Counted from the first letter of the stretch, positions 38,037 through 48,399 are shown. The stretch is DNA of 64,000 bases from Siminovitchia terrae (GCF_003605405.2 NZ_QYTW02000001.1:62001-126000); one strand, 5' to 3'. Made by a program: numbers and translations. The notes: generated from the letters alone by a model not told the origin.

Positions 38037-38869
38037 TCCACATTTATTTTATTCAAATGCTCATGGGCCTCTCTTACCACATCCGCTGCCGTTACCCGAC
38101 TCTTATCCATTCCAGTATCCTGGCCGCCTTCCCACTTTAAGTGGATTAAAAATTCAATATTCCCTTCCCCACCGGTAATAGGCGAGAAAGAAAGATCTAT
38201 GACTTCATAGCCCTCTTTAATCGCTATATCCTTGATTTTGTGAATGACTTCTTCATGAATTACGGGATCACGGACAATTCCTTTTTTTCCTACCTGCTCT
38301 TTTCCTGCTTCAAACTGTGGTTTGATAAGGGCGACCACGTCACTGTGCGGAACAAGCAGTTTTTTTAAAACGGGCAATATTAACCTTAAGGAAATGAATG
38401 AGACATCAATGGAAGCGAAATCCGGTTTTTCACCTGGAAAATCTTCAGGGGTCACATACCGAAAGTTTGTCCTCTCCATTACAACCACACGATCATCCTG
38501 GCGTAGCTTCCATGCGAGCTGATTATATCCTACATCAAGTGCATAAGACATAGTGGCTCCATGCTGCAGCGCGCAGTCTGTGAACCCTCCTGTTGACGCT
38601 CCAATATCTAGCAGGGTTTTGTCTTTGACCGAGAGTTCAAATGTTTTTAAGGCCTTTTCCAACTTTAATCCGCCCCTGCTTACATAGGGCATCTGGCTAC
38701 CTTTGACCTTTAGCGGGATATCGACACTCACTTTCTCCCCAGGTTTGTCCAACCTTGTTTCATTTGAAAAAACAAGACCAGCCATAATGGCTCTCTTTGC
38801 TTTTTCCCTTGTTTCGATCAATCCTCTGTCAACTAATAAAACATCAAGTCTTTGCTTACTTGCTTTCAT
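38027..38869 (-). CDS. tlyA: TlyA-family rRNA methyltransferase (YqxC)
   Basis: 280 residues. N-terminal S4 RNA-binding domain (RLDVLLVDRGLIETREKA) followed by an FtsJ-like SAM methyltransferase fold (LLDIGASTGGFTDCAL). The family 2'-O-methylates rRNA (in mycobacteria 16S C1409 and 23S C1920). Once called hemolysin, but there is no secretion signal. Four bases downstream of dxs in the same run. Confidence 0.93.
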   Translation of the reverse strand: MKASKQRLDVLLVDRGLIETREKAKRAIMAGLVFSNETRLDKPGEKVSVDIPLKVKGSQMPYVSRGGLKLEKALKTFELSVKDKTLLDIGASTGGFTDCALQHGATMSYALDVGYNQLAWKLRQDDRVVVMERTNFRYVTPEDFPGEKPDFASIDVSFISLRLILPVLKKLLVPHSDVVALIKPQFEAGKEQVGKKGIVRDPVIHEEVIHKIKDIAIKEGYEVIDLSFSPITGGEGNIEFLIHLKWEGGQDTGMDKSRVTAADVVREAHEHLNKINVEKG

Positions 38870-38873
38870 TTAT

Positions 38874-40766
38874 TCAAGCCCTTTTTTGTTTTTTTGGCAT
38901 AAGTGACTTTATTTTGACCACTATATTGTCTGGTGTCAGTCCTATTTCCTTTAGAAGCTCCTTGACACTTCCATGTTCGATAAATCGGTCAGGTACGCCC
39001 AGACGATCTATAAATGCATGTTGGTAACCGTGGTCATGGGCAAACTCCAAAACAGCACTTCCGAACCCACCTTGAAGAACCGCTTCTTCAATCGTAAGAA
39101 CAGGAAGATGCGCTCGAAAAATGTCATGCAGCATGGCTTCATCCATCGGTTTGATGAATCGCGCATTGACGACCTGAACAGATATGCCCTGTTTTTCCAA
39201 ACGGTTAGCTGCCTCAAGTGCCATAGGGATCGTCGTGCCAAATGTTAATATGACTGCATCTTTTCCCGTCTTTAACACTTCCCAAGATCCGATCGGAATT
39301 TGTTTCAATTCTTGATCCATTGGCACCCCATAACCATTTCCGCGAGGGAAACGGAGTGTAATCGGACCATCATCATATTTCAAAGCCGTGTTAACCATAT
39401 GCTGTCCTTCGTTTTCATCCTTAGGCATCATTAAGACCATATTCGGCAAATTTCGTAAAAAAGCTATATCAAATACGCCCTGATGCGTCTCTCCATCAGC
39501 ACCAACAAGGCCAGCCCGATCAACACCAATAAAAACGTTCAAGTTTTGCCTGCTTATGTCATGAAGTACCTGATCATAGGCTCTTTGCAAAAAAGTGGAA
39601 TAAATAGCCAAAAAAGGCTTCATTTTTTGTGTGGCTAGTCCTGCTGCCATTGTTGCGGCATGCTGCTCAGCTATACCTACATCAAACATCCTGTCCGGAA
39701 ATTCAGAAGCGAAGCCTTCAAGTTTCGAACCCACTGGCATGGCCGGGGTAATGGCTACAATCCGCTCATCCTTCCTCGCGATCTTCCTGACAGTTTCACT
39801 TACCAAAGTGCTCCATGAGGGTGGGGTGTTGACAGGTTTAATGAAGTCCCCTGTATCAATTTTATACTGGCCTGTTCCATGCCAGTTCCCGATTTTATCG
39901 TGCTCCGCCGGGCTGTACCCTTTCCCTTTTTTCGTAATAACATGTAAAAGGACAGGGCCTTTTGTTTTCTTCGCATAGGCTAGGTTTTCAAATAAAGCAT
40001 CATAGTCATGTCCATCGACAGGACCAAGGTAAGTAAAGCCCAGCTCTTCAAAAAATATGCCAGAAACAAGCATGTATTTAAGGCTGTCCTTTACTTTTTC
40101 CGCCGTAGCGGCCAGCTTCCCGCCAACAGCAGGAATCTTCTTCAGTAAATAATCTAGTTCTTCTTTTGCCCACTTATATTTCCCGGCTGTCCGAAGCCTT
40201 CCAAGGACATTGTGCAATGCACCTACGTTAGGTGCAATAGACATTTCATTGTCATTTAGAACGACAATCATATCTTTTTGTTCATGCCCGATATGATTCA
40301 AGGCTTCCAAAGCCATTCCACCGGTAAGCGCCCCGTCACCAATGACAGGAATCACATAATTGCTTTCTTTTTTTACATCTCTCGCAATGGCCATTCCCAT
40401 GGCAGCAGACAAGGATGTTGAGCTGTGGCCTGTTTCCCATACATCATGCTCGCTTTCCGACATTTTTGGAAATCCGCACAACCCCTGATATTGGCGCAAA
40501 GTATCGAATTGGCCAGCCCTTCCCGTTAAAATTTTATGAACATAAGATTGGTGTCCAACATCCCAGATAATCTTGTCTTTTGGGCTGTCAAAGCATTTAT
40601 GAAGGGCGATGGTCAGCTCGACCACTCCCAAATTCGGACCGATGTGTCCGCCGGTTTTTGATAAAGTTTCTATAAGGAAACGTCTAATGTCGGAACTTAA
40701 TTCCTCCAATTGTTCTTTGTTCAGACCTTTAAGAAAAGAAGGATCTTTAATTGACATGAGATCCAA
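38874..40766 (-). CDS. dxs: 1-deoxy-D-xylulose-5-phosphate synthase
   Basis: About 630 residues. First step of the MEP isoprenoid pathway: pyruvate plus glyceraldehyde-3-phosphate to DXP with TPP. TPP motif [17 protein letters not shown]-terminal GGHIGPNLG, and C-terminal domain motif [15 protein letters not shown]. The start is taken as the TTG at 40766 ([12 protein letters not shown], as in B. subtilis); a GTG three codons upstream is possible and the ribosome binding site is weak. It follows oapA by about 60 bases. Confidence 0.96.
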   Translation of the reverse strand: MDLMSIKDPSFLKGLNKEQLEELSSDIRRFLIETLSKTGGHIGPNLGVVELTIALHKCFDSPKDKIIWDVGHQSYVHKILTGRAGQFDTLRQYQGLCGFPKMSESEHDVWETGHSSTSLSAAMGMAIARDVKKESNYVIPVIGDGALTGGMALEALNHIGHEQKDMIVVLNDNEMSIAPNVGALHNVLGRLRTAGKYKWAKEELDYLLKKIPAVGGKLAATAEKVKDSLKYMLVSGIFFEELGFTYLGPVDGHDYDALFENLAYAKKTKGPVLLHVITKKGKGYSPAEHDKIGNWHGTGQYKIDTGDFIKPVNTPPSWSTLVSETVRKIARKDERIVAITPAMPVGSKLEGFASEFPDRMFDVGIAEQHAATMAAGLATQKMKPFLAIYSTFLQRAYDQVLHDISRQNLNVFIGVDRAGLVGADGETHQGVFDIAFLRNLPNMVLMMPKDENEGQHMVNTALKYDDGPITLRFPRGNGYGVPMDQELKQIPIGSWEVLKTGKDAVILTFGTTIPMALEAANRLEKQGISVQVVNARFIKPMDEAMLHDIFRAHLPVLTIEEAVLQGGFGSAVLEFAHDHGYQHAFIDRLGVPDRFIEHGSVKELLKEIGLTPDNIVVKIKSLMPKKQKRA

Positions 40767-40824
40767 AAGGATCACTCACTTTCGTTTCTTGTTTTTTTGC
40801 TTCGTTTTTTTCTTCTTATTGTCT

Positions 40825-41391
40825 TTAATGATTGAAAGATGGAAATCTTTCTTCAAGAAATTGCATCACCTGTCCCACACGAAATATTATATCCCGTGAG
40901 TACGAAATGGCAAAAGATTTGCCAAGCGCCTTTCCACCTACTGTCAGTGCTGCAATAAGGCTTGTCAGCCCAACGTTTATTGCATATTCGGCCGGAGAAG
41001 CACTGGACAGGCCGGCACTTTGGGCTATTTGGATGACAACGAGCGCAGCAGCCGTCCCGCTGATGATGCCGGATATATCCCCTATGACATCATTGCAAAA
41101 GCTTGCCACACGGTCGGCATTCCTTACAATCCGTATGGATTGTTTAGCACCATATATCTTTCTTGAAGCCATCGAATGGAATGGTGTTTCATTTGCAGCA
41201 GCTGCAACAATCCCAATCATATCAAAAAAGATCCCAATTAATACAATAAACAGCACAACAAGAAGACCATAGGTCCACGATACTCCAATCAGTATACCAT
41301 TGGAAGCAATTGAAAAAATAGCCGCTAACACGAAAGTGATAACGGCAATGCTAATACTCCATTTTATGGAATTTTTTATCAATTCATTCAT
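40825..41391 (-). CDS. oapA: OLE-associated protein OapA (membrane protein)
   Basis: 188 residues with two N-terminal membrane helices (about 12-33 and 38-62), a polar central part (SMASRKIYGAKQSIRIVRNADRV broken up by basic residues) and two more hydrophobic stretches (about 108-128 and 138-158). It lies directly downstream of the OLE RNA between ispA and dxs, the known location of the OapA gene in Bacillus halodurans, where OapA binds OLE RNA and brings it to the membrane. The middle resembles CNNM/DUF21-type transporter segments. Identification rests on location, size and topology. Confidence 0.8.
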   Translation of the reverse strand: MNELIKNSIKWSISIAVITFVLAAIFSIASNGILIGVSWTYGLLVVLFIVLIGIFFDMIGIVAAAANETPFHSMASRKIYGAKQSIRIVRNADRVASFCNDVIGDISGIISGTAAALVVIQIAQSAGLSSASPAEYAINVGLTSLIAALTVGGKALGKSFAISYSRDIIFRVGQVMQFLEERFPSFNH

Positions 41392-41439
41392 AATAAACGT
41401 TCATTTACCGTTCTTCTTCGTTAACTCGGATGGTCATAA

Positions 41440-42006
41440 GAAGAGTAAAAATTATGGCTTAGGTCCAGTAGGTTTTCCCAGACAAGTACCGTATGTCGCC
41501 ATAACGGCGGTTTCCCTTTAAACTCATCTTGGCATTGTCGCCAAATGCCAGACTGGATTACCACTTAGTCCGCACTCTAATCCCCTTCATATGTCCCTTG
41601 GAACAGTCTAGGAGATTTCCCCAACAGCCTTTAACCTAGTTCCTAGCCTCTTTTGCACTGATTTCATATGGACTGAAGAAAACAGCACGATGGCCAACCG
41701 AACTGCTCTCTTATAACCATAATCCCCTCAAGCTTCACGCAAGGCAGGCTACGCTGCTAGTGATGCCCTTCATCACGTTGCAGGTCTATACTTCGCTTTC
41801 GTACAATGCATTTAAGCTAGCCGAACAGGCGAAGCCTCCACGGTAAAAGGGTTTACGCCCACATGCCTTTGCGGATCGCCCTTATACCTTTACTCCCAGC
41901 TCAAGCCGGAACAAGGAACTTCATCGATGTGCCCCCTTTAGTGAATTTTTAGACTCACCTTCAGAACTGGTAGGCCGACTAGAATACTGCACCATCCAAT
42001 AATCTG
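41440..42006 (-). ncRNA. ole: OLE RNA (ornate large extremophilic RNA)
   Basis: About 570 bases of structured, non-coding sequence between ispA and oapA. On the minus strand it contains the conserved block GGCATGTGGGCGTAAACC and, near the 3' end, ACCGCC...GGCGACA...CGGT, which I recognise from the OLE consensus (Rfam RF01071). Hairpins seen directly: GTGATG-AAGGG-CATCAC (41760-41776), TGGCATT-TGGCGAC-AATGCCA (41530-41550) and ACCG/CGGT around TATGGCGACATA (41488-41511). OLE forms a membrane ribonucleoprotein with OapA and is linked to ethanol, cold and magnesium stress. Ends are approximate. Confidence 0.88.
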
Positions 42007-42012
42007 CAAAAA

Positions 42013-42041
42013 ATTATACCATAACCGGTGTTCCAATACAA
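42013..42041 (-). promoter_or_regulatory. Promoter of the OLE RNA
   Basis: Minus strand: TTGTAT, 17 bases, TATAAT with an extended -10 (TGGTATAAT). It lies just after the ispA stop, so OLE-oapA can be transcribed independently of the upstream operon; start expected near 42006. Confidence 0.75.
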
Positions 42042-42050
42042 ACATTAGTA

Positions 42051-42935
42051 TTAATGCGTGCGTTCAGCTATTAGATCAGTGATTTGACTAAGGATTTCAG
42101 TATTTAAATTTGTTTGGCCAAGTGCTTTCTTTGCCTCTTCTATGTGGAGGGAAAGATGCTCCCTAGCACCTTCAAGTGTAAGGACGGACGGATATGTGCT
42201 TTTATCCCTTCCAGTATCGCTCCCTACCGGTTTTCCCATCACTTCTTCATCACCTGTCACATCCAGGATGTCGTCGCTGATTTGGAAGCTCAGCCCTAAA
42301 TGGTGTGAAAATTGTTCAAAGCAGTCCAACTGCCGGCTGTCGGCGCCGCCAATAATAGCTCCTGCAAGAACACTAAACGTTAGAAGCTTACCCGTTTTAT
42401 GAATATGGATATATTCAAGTTCACTGATACCCAGTTCTCTATTCTCGCCTTCCATATCCGCAACCTGACCTGCGACCATTCCTTCTGGACCTGCACACTT
42501 AGACAGCAAGCGGAGTAGTTCAATTTTTTGACCAGCCTGTAAATGTTGATCTTCGGCGATCAACTGGAAGCTGTATGTAAGGAGCCCGTCCCCCGCTAAA
42601 ATGGCCATCGCTTCGCCAAACACTTTATGATTTGTCGGTTTACCCCTTCTGAGGTCATCATTATCCATACTTGGGAGATCATCATGGACCAATGAATAAG
42701 TATGGATCATTTCCAGAGCAATAGACGTTGCCAGTCCGGCCTCCGACTTTTTTCCAAAGGAGTCCAGTACAGCAAAAAGAAGCAGAGGCCTGATCCTTTT
42801 TCCTCCAGCTTCAAGGGAATATGCCATTGCTTCCTTTAATATAGACGGAGCATCAAGCCTGGAGATACAATTCTTCAGTTCTTTATTTAAAATTTCCTTG
42901 TGTCTTTCCATGAAGTCATTCAAAATGTCCGTCAA
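42051..42935 (-). CDS. ispA: Polyprenyl (farnesyl/geranylgeranyl) diphosphate synthase
   Basis: 294 residues. Condenses IPP with allylic diphosphates. First aspartate-rich motif DDLPSMDNDDLRRG near residue 84 and second DDILD near residue 225, both complete. The bulky-residue pattern before the first motif (HTYSLVH) suggests farnesyl diphosphate as product. Its start overlaps the end of xseB by four bases. Last gene of the nusB-folD-xseA-xseB-ispA run before OLE. Confidence 0.94.
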   Translation of the reverse strand: MTDILNDFMERHKEILNKELKNCISRLDAPSILKEAMAYSLEAGGKRIRPLLLFAVLDSFGKKSEAGLATSIALEMIHTYSLVHDDLPSMDNDDLRRGKPTNHKVFGEAMAILAGDGLLTYSFQLIAEDQHLQAGQKIELLRLLSKCAGPEGMVAGQVADMEGENRELGISELEYIHIHKTGKLLTFSVLAGAIIGGADSRQLDCFEQFSHHLGLSFQISDDILDVTGDEEVMGKPVGSDTGRDKSTYPSVLTLEGAREHLSLHIEEAKKALGQTNLNTEILSQITDLIAERTH

Positions 42936-43162
42936 GCTTGATCCTCCTCACTGACTTGGAACTCTTCTTCACCGTTTTCTGTTAAAACCTTTGTCAATTT
43001 TTCCTCAGCATATTTTAACTTATCATGGCAGATTTTAGAAAGTTCCATCCCTTTTTGGTATATTTCAAGCGCTTCTTCCAATGGGATATCCCCTTCTTCC
43101 AGCCTTTTTATGATTACTTCAAGCTGCTCAAGGGCATCCTCAAAAGTCAGTTTCCCGCTCAT
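42932..43162 (-). CDS. xseB: Exodeoxyribonuclease VII small subunit
   Basis: 76 residues, two helices typical of XseB (FEDALEQLEVIIKRLEEGDI, PLEEALEIYQKGMELSK). Overlaps both neighbours by four bases, indicating coupled translation with xseA and ispA. Forms exonuclease VII with XseA. Confidence 0.93.
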   Translation of the reverse strand: MSGKLTFEDALEQLEVIIKRLEEGDIPLEEALEIYQKGMELSKICHDKLKYAEEKLTKVLTENGEEEFQVSEEDQA

Positions 43163-44553
43163 TCTTTCGCACCTTCTTCTTTATTATCGATTGTACAATT
43201 CAGTTTTCCATCCACAAGTGTCAATACCAATTTATCTCCGACTGTTCCCTGGTGGACACTTTTAATCAGTTTTCCCTCTTCTGTATAAGCCACGTTGAAG
43301 CCTCTGCGAAGTATACTTAAAGGGTTAAGAGCATCGAGCGTAGCCGTTTTCCCCATAAATTCGGTGATTTTTGATTTTACGACCGCACGCACTTCCTGCT
43401 GGAGTCTTTTTTCAGCTCGTTCAGCTCGCTCTTTATTCATTTCCAACAGTGCAGCCGGATGACTTCTTGTCAGCCTGCTGCTCAGCTCTGCATAACGGTT
43501 TTTTTTCTGAACAATAGCATGGTTATGTGCTGTTTGAAGTGTTTCTTTCATTCTGTCAAGCTGCTCCCATTTTTGCTCATACAGCTTATGGGGATTTCTC
43601 AGTATGTAAGACTGCTCCATATAATTCAATTGATTTCGCCTTGTTTTGATGATAGCTCCCATGGCTTGATAAAGTCGGGCTTTCCGCTGCAAAAGCTGCT
43701 CTAAGAGATCTTCGATATGAGGGACTGCCAATTCCGCTGCTGCTGTCGGGGTTGCGGCTCTGAGATCGGCGACAAAGTCTGCAATCGTCACATCTGTCTC
43801 ATGGCCGACCGCGGAAATAATAGGAATACTTGATTCGAAGATCGCCCTGGCTACTATCTCTTCATTAAACGCCCATAATTCTTCTATAGATCCCCCGCCG
43901 CGTCCGACGATTAAAACATCGGCGACATTTCCTGCATTTGCTTTCTGTATTGCTTCTGCGATCGTCTTGGAAGCAAGTTTCCCTTGCACAAGGGCAGGGA
44001 TAACCAATATTTGTCCCATGGGATATCTGCGTTTGATTGTGGTGATGATATCCCGGATTGCTGCACCTGTCGGAGAAGTAATAATACCAATCACCTTAGG
44101 GAAAGCCGGAATAGGCTTTTTAGTTTCCCTTGAAAACAATCCTTCCTTTCCAAGCTTTTCTTTTAACTGTTCAAAAGCAAGAAAAAGTTCACCTATACCA
44201 TCAGGCTGCATCTCCTGAACATAGATTTGATATTGCCCGCTCATTTCATAGACGCTTATGCTCCCCCTAAGAAGAACATTCATGCCGTTTTCCGGGATAA
44301 ACTTCATTCCGGAAGCATTTCTGGCGAACATAACAGCCATAATCCTTGCATCTTCATCTTTCAATGTAAAATACATGTGGCCGCTCGAGTGCTTTTTAAA
44401 GTTGGAGATCTCTCCTTTAACATACACCTGCTCCAAGTGAGGGTCTGCATCGAATTTTCTTTTTATGTACTTCGTTAAAGCTTTTACTGTCAAATATTGT
44501 GGATGTTGAATTTCCAAACTGCCACCCTCCACTTCTTGACTTTCTTTACTCAC
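43159..44553 (-). CDS. xseA: Exodeoxyribonuclease VII large subunit
   Basis: 464 residues. Processive degradation of single-stranded DNA to oligonucleotides. N-terminal OB-fold (VKGEISNFKKHSSGHMYFTL), catalytic core with GRGGGSIEELWAFN and AVGHETDVTIADFVAD, and a C-terminal coiled-coil (about 290-400) that holds XseB. A terminator-like hairpin lies between folD and this gene. Confidence 0.95.
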   Translation of the reverse strand: MSKESQEVEGGSLEIQHPQYLTVKALTKYIKRKFDADPHLEQVYVKGEISNFKKHSSGHMYFTLKDEDARIMAVMFARNASGMKFIPENGMNVLLRGSISVYEMSGQYQIYVQEMQPDGIGELFLAFEQLKEKLGKEGLFSRETKKPIPAFPKVIGIITSPTGAAIRDIITTIKRRYPMGQILVIPALVQGKLASKTIAEAIQKANAGNVADVLIVGRGGGSIEELWAFNEEIVARAIFESSIPIISAVGHETDVTIADFVADLRAATPTAAAELAVPHIEDLLEQLLQRKARLYQAMGAIIKTRRNQLNYMEQSYILRNPHKLYEQKWEQLDRMKETLQTAHNHAIVQKKNRYAELSSRLTRSHPAALLEMNKERAERAEKRLQQEVRAVVKSKITEFMGKTATLDALNPLSILRRGFNVAYTEEGKLIKSVHQGTVGDKLVLTLVDGKLNCTIDNKEEGAKE

Positions 44554-44557
44554 AAAA

Positions 44558-44587
44558 AAGCTGTCCCTTTGTTATAGTTGACAGCTT
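44558..44587 (-). terminator. Terminator or attenuator between folD and xseA
   Basis: Minus strand AAGCTGTC / GACAGCTT followed by TTTTTTG; about 30 bases after folD and 5 bases before the xseA start, so it may reduce read-through. Confidence 0.75.
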
Positions 44588-44619
44588 TTCTACTAGTTCA
44601 TATTATATTCTACTATTAT

Positions 44620-45486
44620 TTAATTGTCATTGCGATCATTTAAACGCTTTTGTGCTGACTTTACAGTATTATACAAAAGCATCGTAATAGTCATCGGCCC
44701 GACTCCGCCAGGAACGGGTGTTATATGGGAGGCTTTGCTTTTCACGTCTTCAAAGTCGACATCACCACATAATTTGCCGTGTTCATCTTTATTCATGCCG
44801 ACATCAATGACCACAGCTCCCTCCTTAATATGATCTGCTTTAACCATTTTCGCTCTTCCAACAGCTGCCACAAGAATATCCGCCTGCTGTGTAAAAGATT
44901 TCAGATCATTCGTTCTTGAATGACAGTATGTAACAGTGGCATTTTCATTCAACAACAATTGTCCCATCGGTTTTCCCACGATATTGCTTCTGCCAATGAT
45001 GACAGCATGTTTGCCTTCAGGATTAATGCCAATGTATTTCAGCATTTCCATGACCCCAAAAGGTGTACATGGCAAAAATGTATCCTGTCCGGTCATCATT
45101 TTTCCGATATTGATAGGATGAAAGCCATCTACGTCTTTTTCCGGAGAGATGGTTTCAATGACTTTTGTCTCAGAAATATGTGGAGGGATCGGGAGTTGGA
45201 CCAAAATACCATGAATGGTGTCATCTTCATTCAATTCCTTGATTTTATCAAGAAGCTCCTTTTCGCTCACATCTGCCGGATATTCAATCAATACGGACTC
45301 CATTCCGATGGCTCTACAGCTTTTTTGTTTGGATGTCACATAGGTGCGTGATGCAGGGTTATCTCCAACCAAAATGACTGCGAGGCCAGGCTTTACTCCT
45401 TTGGCTGTCAGTTCAGCCACTTCTTTTTCAAGCCCTTTTCTTATTTCCTGAGATATTTTTTTTCCATCAATCAGCTTTGCTGTCAT
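44620..45486 (-). CDS. folD: FolD, methylenetetrahydrofolate dehydrogenase/cyclohydrolase
   Basis: About 288 residues. Bifunctional enzyme interconverting 5,10-methylene- and 10-formyl-tetrahydrofolate with NADP. Catalytic Lys in YVTSKQKSC, substrate motif [12 protein letters not shown] segment GRSNIVGKP, and PGGVGPMT at the C-terminal side. Three ATG codons stand in tandem; the last (45486) is best spaced from GGGGG. Six to twelve bases after nusB. Confidence 0.95.
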   Translation of the reverse strand: MTAKLIDGKKISQEIRKGLEKEVAELTAKGVKPGLAVILVGDNPASRTYVTSKQKSCRAIGMESVLIEYPADVSEKELLDKIKELNEDDTIHGILVQLPIPPHISETKVIETISPEKDVDGFHPINIGKMMTGQDTFLPCTPFGVMEMLKYIGINPEGKHAVIIGRSNIVGKPMGQLLLNENATVTYCHSRTNDLKSFTQQADILVAAVGRAKMVKADHIKEGAVVIDVGMNKDEHGKLCGDVDFEDVKSKASHITPVPGGVGPMTITMLLYNTVKSAQKRLNDRNDN

Positions 45487-45497
45487 CATCATTCCCC

Positions 45498-45890
45498 CTA
45501 CTGTTCTTCACCGTTGATTTTCGATAAAATTCCATTTACAAACTGCCCCGACTTTTCATCTCCGAATGTTTTCGCCACTTCAATCGCTTCATTGATAGCC
45601 ACATTTGGAGGAACCTCAGTAAATTTCAATTCATATGTCCCGACACGCAGCACATTCAGGTCAACCTTGCCTAGGCGGTCAAGGGACCACTTTTTCAGAT
45701 GGCTACTAATTTCTTTATCGATCCCTTTTAAGTTAGCAGCAGTACCCATAATCAAATCATGCAAGAAGTCATCAGATTCTCCATCTTGCAGCACATTCCT
45801 CAGGGCATCTTCGGGAGGAATATCGCTCATATCTATTTGAAATAAGGCCTGCAAAGCTTTTTCGCGCGCTTCTCTTCTTTTCATTTTCAA
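45498..45890 (-). CDS. nusB: Transcription antitermination factor NusB
   Basis: 130 residues, all helical. Binds boxA RNA with ribosomal protein S10 in antitermination of rRNA operons. N-terminal arginine-rich helix ([19 protein letters not shown]) and C-terminal [15 protein letters not shown] are the family hallmarks. Second after yqhY in the run; a terminator lies between them. Confidence 0.94.
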   Translation of the reverse strand: MKMKRREAREKALQALFQIDMSDIPPEDALRNVLQDGESDDFLHDLIMGTAANLKGIDKEISSHLKKWSLDRLGKVDLNVLRVGTYELKFTEVPPNVAINEAIEVAKTFGDEKSGQFVNGILSKINGEEQ

Positions 45891-45985
45891 AAAAGCTCCT
45901 TTAATCTAGGCATTTCAGCCATTTGAGTTTTTCTTAGTTTACCACACAAGAAGAAAAACAAGCATTCGGTCTACCATTTAAAAAT

Positions 45986-46008
45986 GCCAAAGGGGTTTCA
46001 CCTTTGGC
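45986..46008 (-). terminator. Terminator after yqhY
   Basis: GCCAAAGG / CCTTTGGC with ATTTTTAAA on the minus strand, five bases after the yqhY stop. Confidence 0.82.
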
Positions 46009-46013
46009 CTGGT

Positions 46014-46430
46014 CTATTCCGTCTCAAATTCTTCTTCAGATTCCTGTTTACTTTGATCGAATGTCACACCAACAATATGAATATTCACTTCTTCTACTTC
46101 TAGTGCCGTCATGTTGAACAATGCTTGGCGGATATTATCCTGCACTTTTTGGGCAACCGTCGGAATGGAAACACCAAAGTTCATAAGACAATAAACATCC
46201 ACAATGATTCCTTCTTCAGAGAGTTCCACCCGGATTCCTTTTCCGTGGTTTTTCTTTCCAAGTCTTTCAACCACTCCAGATGCAAAATTGCCCCTCATTT
46301 GAGCGACGCCTTCTACTTCTGAAGCGGCAATACCAGCAATTACTTCAATCACCTCAGGAGCTATTTCAATCTTCCCGTGACCCTGTCCGCTTTCTTGCGT
46401 CATTTCGAGCATGTTCAATTGATCTTCCAT
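46014..46430 (-). CDS. yqhY: Asp23/Gls24-family protein YqhY
   Basis: 138 residues from the ATG at 46430 (RBS GGAGGTG; an upstream GTG is part of that site). Asp23 domain: GKIEIAPEVIEVIAGIAASE, then GVAQMRG and IVDVYCLMNFGVSIP. In B. subtilis YqhY keeps acetyl-CoA carboxylase activity in check and its loss is harmful; the conserved link with accB-accC is kept here. Acidic C-terminal tail. Confidence 0.92.
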   Translation of the reverse strand: MEDQLNMLEMTQESGQGHGKIEIAPEVIEVIAGIAASEVEGVAQMRGNFASGVVERLGKKNHGKGIRVELSEEGIIVDVYCLMNFGVSIPTVAQKVQDNIRQALFNMTALEVEEVNIHIVGVTFDQSKQESEEEFETE

Positions 46431-46451
46431 TAAAGGCACCTCCGTTTATTT

Positions 46452-47801
46452 TTAATTCATGACTGGATGCAGTTCCAGAAACTTCGTATTGAAGTCTCCA
46501 CTCACAAACGTTTCATTTTCCAGTAACTTCAAGTGGAAAGGAATGGTCGTATGAACCCCTTCAATGATAAACTCCTCAAGCGCACGTTTCATTCTTGCAA
46601 TGGCTTCTTCCCTAGTGGAACCATAGGTAATTAATTTAGCAATCATGGAGTCGTAGTAAGGTGGAATCGTATATCCAGGATAAACACCTGAATCCACACG
46701 TACCCCCATCCCTCCTGGAGGCAGGTACATCTCAATTTTTCCTGCAGAAGGCATGAAGCCTTTTTCTGGATTTTCAGCATTGATCCGGCATTCAATGGAC
46801 CAGCCATTAAATTCAACATCCTTCTGTTTCACCGACAATTCTTTGCCTGATGCTACTAGAATCTGTTCTTTAATCAGATCAATCCCTGTTACCATTTCAG
46901 TGACAGGATGTTCCACCTGAATTCGTGTGTTCATTTCCATAAAATAAAACTCCTGATTTTTATGGTCGTAAATGAACTCGACTGTTCCCGCACCAGTATA
47001 ATCAACCGCTTCTGCCGCCTTTACAGCAGCCGTCCCCATTTTTTCCCGTATGGCTTCATTAAGCGCTGGCGACGGAGTTTCTTCCAAAAGCTTTTGGAGC
47101 CTGCGCTGAATGGAACAGTCTCTCTCTCCCAAATGGATTGTATTCCCATGCGCATCTGCCAATACTTGAATTTCCACATGTCGGAAATCATCGATATATT
47201 TTTCGATGTACACCCCTGGATTTCCGAATGCGACAGCCGCCTCCTGCTGGGTGATTTCAATACCTTTAATCAGCTCTTCTACCGTTTTAGCCACTCGGAT
47301 TCCACGGCCGCCGCCGCCCGCTGTGGCCTTAATAATCACAGGATATCCGATTTCGTCGGCAATTTGTTTTGCCTCATCAATCGTTTCGACAATTCCATCT
47401 GAGCCAGGTACAATCGGCACTCCTGCGGCCTTCATTGTTGAACGGGCCACATCTTTTGTACCCATCCTCGTTATGGCTTCTGGGCTCGGCCCTACAAAAA
47501 TGATATTGCATTCGCGGCAAACCTCTGCAAAATCCGCATTTTCAGCTAAGAACCCATAGCCAGGATGAATGGCGTCACATTCCGTCAGTTTGGCCACACT
47601 GACGACATTGGCTGAGTTCAAATAGCTGTCTTTGGAGGCTGTAGGCCCAATGCAATAAGCTTCATCTGCCAATTGTACATGCAATGCTTCTTTATCGGCT
47701 TCAGAATAAACAGCAACTGTTTCTATGTCCAGTTCCATACATGCACGTATGATACGGACAGCAATTTCTCCCCTGTTTGCTATTAAAAGTTTCTTTATCA
47801 T
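46452..47801 (-). CDS. accC: Biotin carboxylase subunit of acetyl-CoA carboxylase
   Basis: 449 residues. ATP-dependent carboxylation of biotin on AccB. ATP-grasp fold with glycine-rich lid [14 protein letters not shown], catalytic [14 protein letters not shown], and N-terminal [23 protein letters not shown]. 12 bases after accB. It may also supply carboxybiotin to the propionyl-CoA carboxylase beta chain, which has no alpha chain in this window. Confidence 0.96.
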   Translation of the reverse strand: MIKKLLIANRGEIAVRIIRACMELDIETVAVYSEADKEALHVQLADEAYCIGPTASKDSYLNSANVVSVAKLTECDAIHPGYGFLAENADFAEVCRECNIIFVGPSPEAITRMGTKDVARSTMKAAGVPIVPGSDGIVETIDEAKQIADEIGYPVIIKATAGGGGRGIRVAKTVEELIKGIEITQQEAAVAFGNPGVYIEKYIDDFRHVEIQVLADAHGNTIHLGERDCSIQRRLQKLLEETPSPALNEAIREKMGTAAVKAAEAVDYTGAGTVEFIYDHKNQEFYFMEMNTRIQVEHPVTEMVTGIDLIKEQILVASGKELSVKQKDVEFNGWSIECRINAENPEKGFMPSAGKIEMYLPPGGMGVRVDSGVYPGYTIPPYYDSMIAKLITYGSTREEAIARMKRALEEFIIEGVHTTIPFHLKLLENETFVSGDFNTKFLELHPVMN

Positions 47802-47813
47802 TTATTTCGCTCC

Positions 47814-48323
47814 TTACTTGGGCTCAACTAAAAATAGCGGTTGGCCATACTCCACAAGTTCGCCATCCTTCACAAGGACTTCCACTATCTTACCTTCAAC
47901 TTCCGCCTCGATCTCGTTAAACAGCTTCATTGCTTCCACAATACAAACGATGGAATCCGAGGTGACTTCGGAACCGACTTTCACGTACGGATCACTGTCT
48001 GGAGAGGAAGCTTGATAAAAAGTTCCAACCATTGGAGAAACAATTTTATGTAAAGTGCTATTTTCTGCAATTTCCTGGACCGGAGCTGTTTCAGGTGCAG
48101 CAGGAGCTTTTTCTACTGCCGGGACTACAGGAACAACTTCCTGGCGAATAACAGGCTGCGGTTCTTGAACCGGTTCTGTCACATATTGAATTGTCTCCTG
48201 AACAGGTTTATTTACTCTTTTTTTCAGCTCAATTTTTGAGCCGTCATGCTTATAGACAAACTCCTCAATGTCAGATTGATCAATAAGTTTTATAATTTCA
48301 CGGATTTCCTGAATCTTCAGCAT
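47814..48323 (-). CDS. accB: Biotin carboxyl carrier protein
   Basis: 169 residues from the ATG at 48323 (RBS AAGGAG, eight bases). N-terminal helical region (IREIIKLIDQSDIEEF), a Pro/Glu/Val-rich linker about 50-95, and a biotinyl domain with the acceptor Lys in EAMKLFNEIE. Carries biotin between AccC and the carboxyltransferase. Confidence 0.95.
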   Translation of the reverse strand: MLKIQEIREIIKLIDQSDIEEFVYKHDGSKIELKKRVNKPVQETIQYVTEPVQEPQPVIRQEVVPVVPAVEKAPAAPETAPVQEIAENSTLHKIVSPMVGTFYQASSPDSDPYVKVGSEVTSDSIVCIVEAMKLFNEIEAEVEGKIVEVLVKDGELVEYGQPLFLVEPK

Positions 48324-48399
48324 ACACGACACTCCTTAAAAATTATGAGTAGCTCTTAATATCATAATATAACAGGTTGTACAAATTCAACGACGACAG

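Noticed and set aside
41440-42006. Group II intron or T-box leader between ispA and oapA
   Set aside because: There is no intron domain V/VI pattern, reverse transcriptase, or T-box sequence; the conserved blocks fit OLE RNA.
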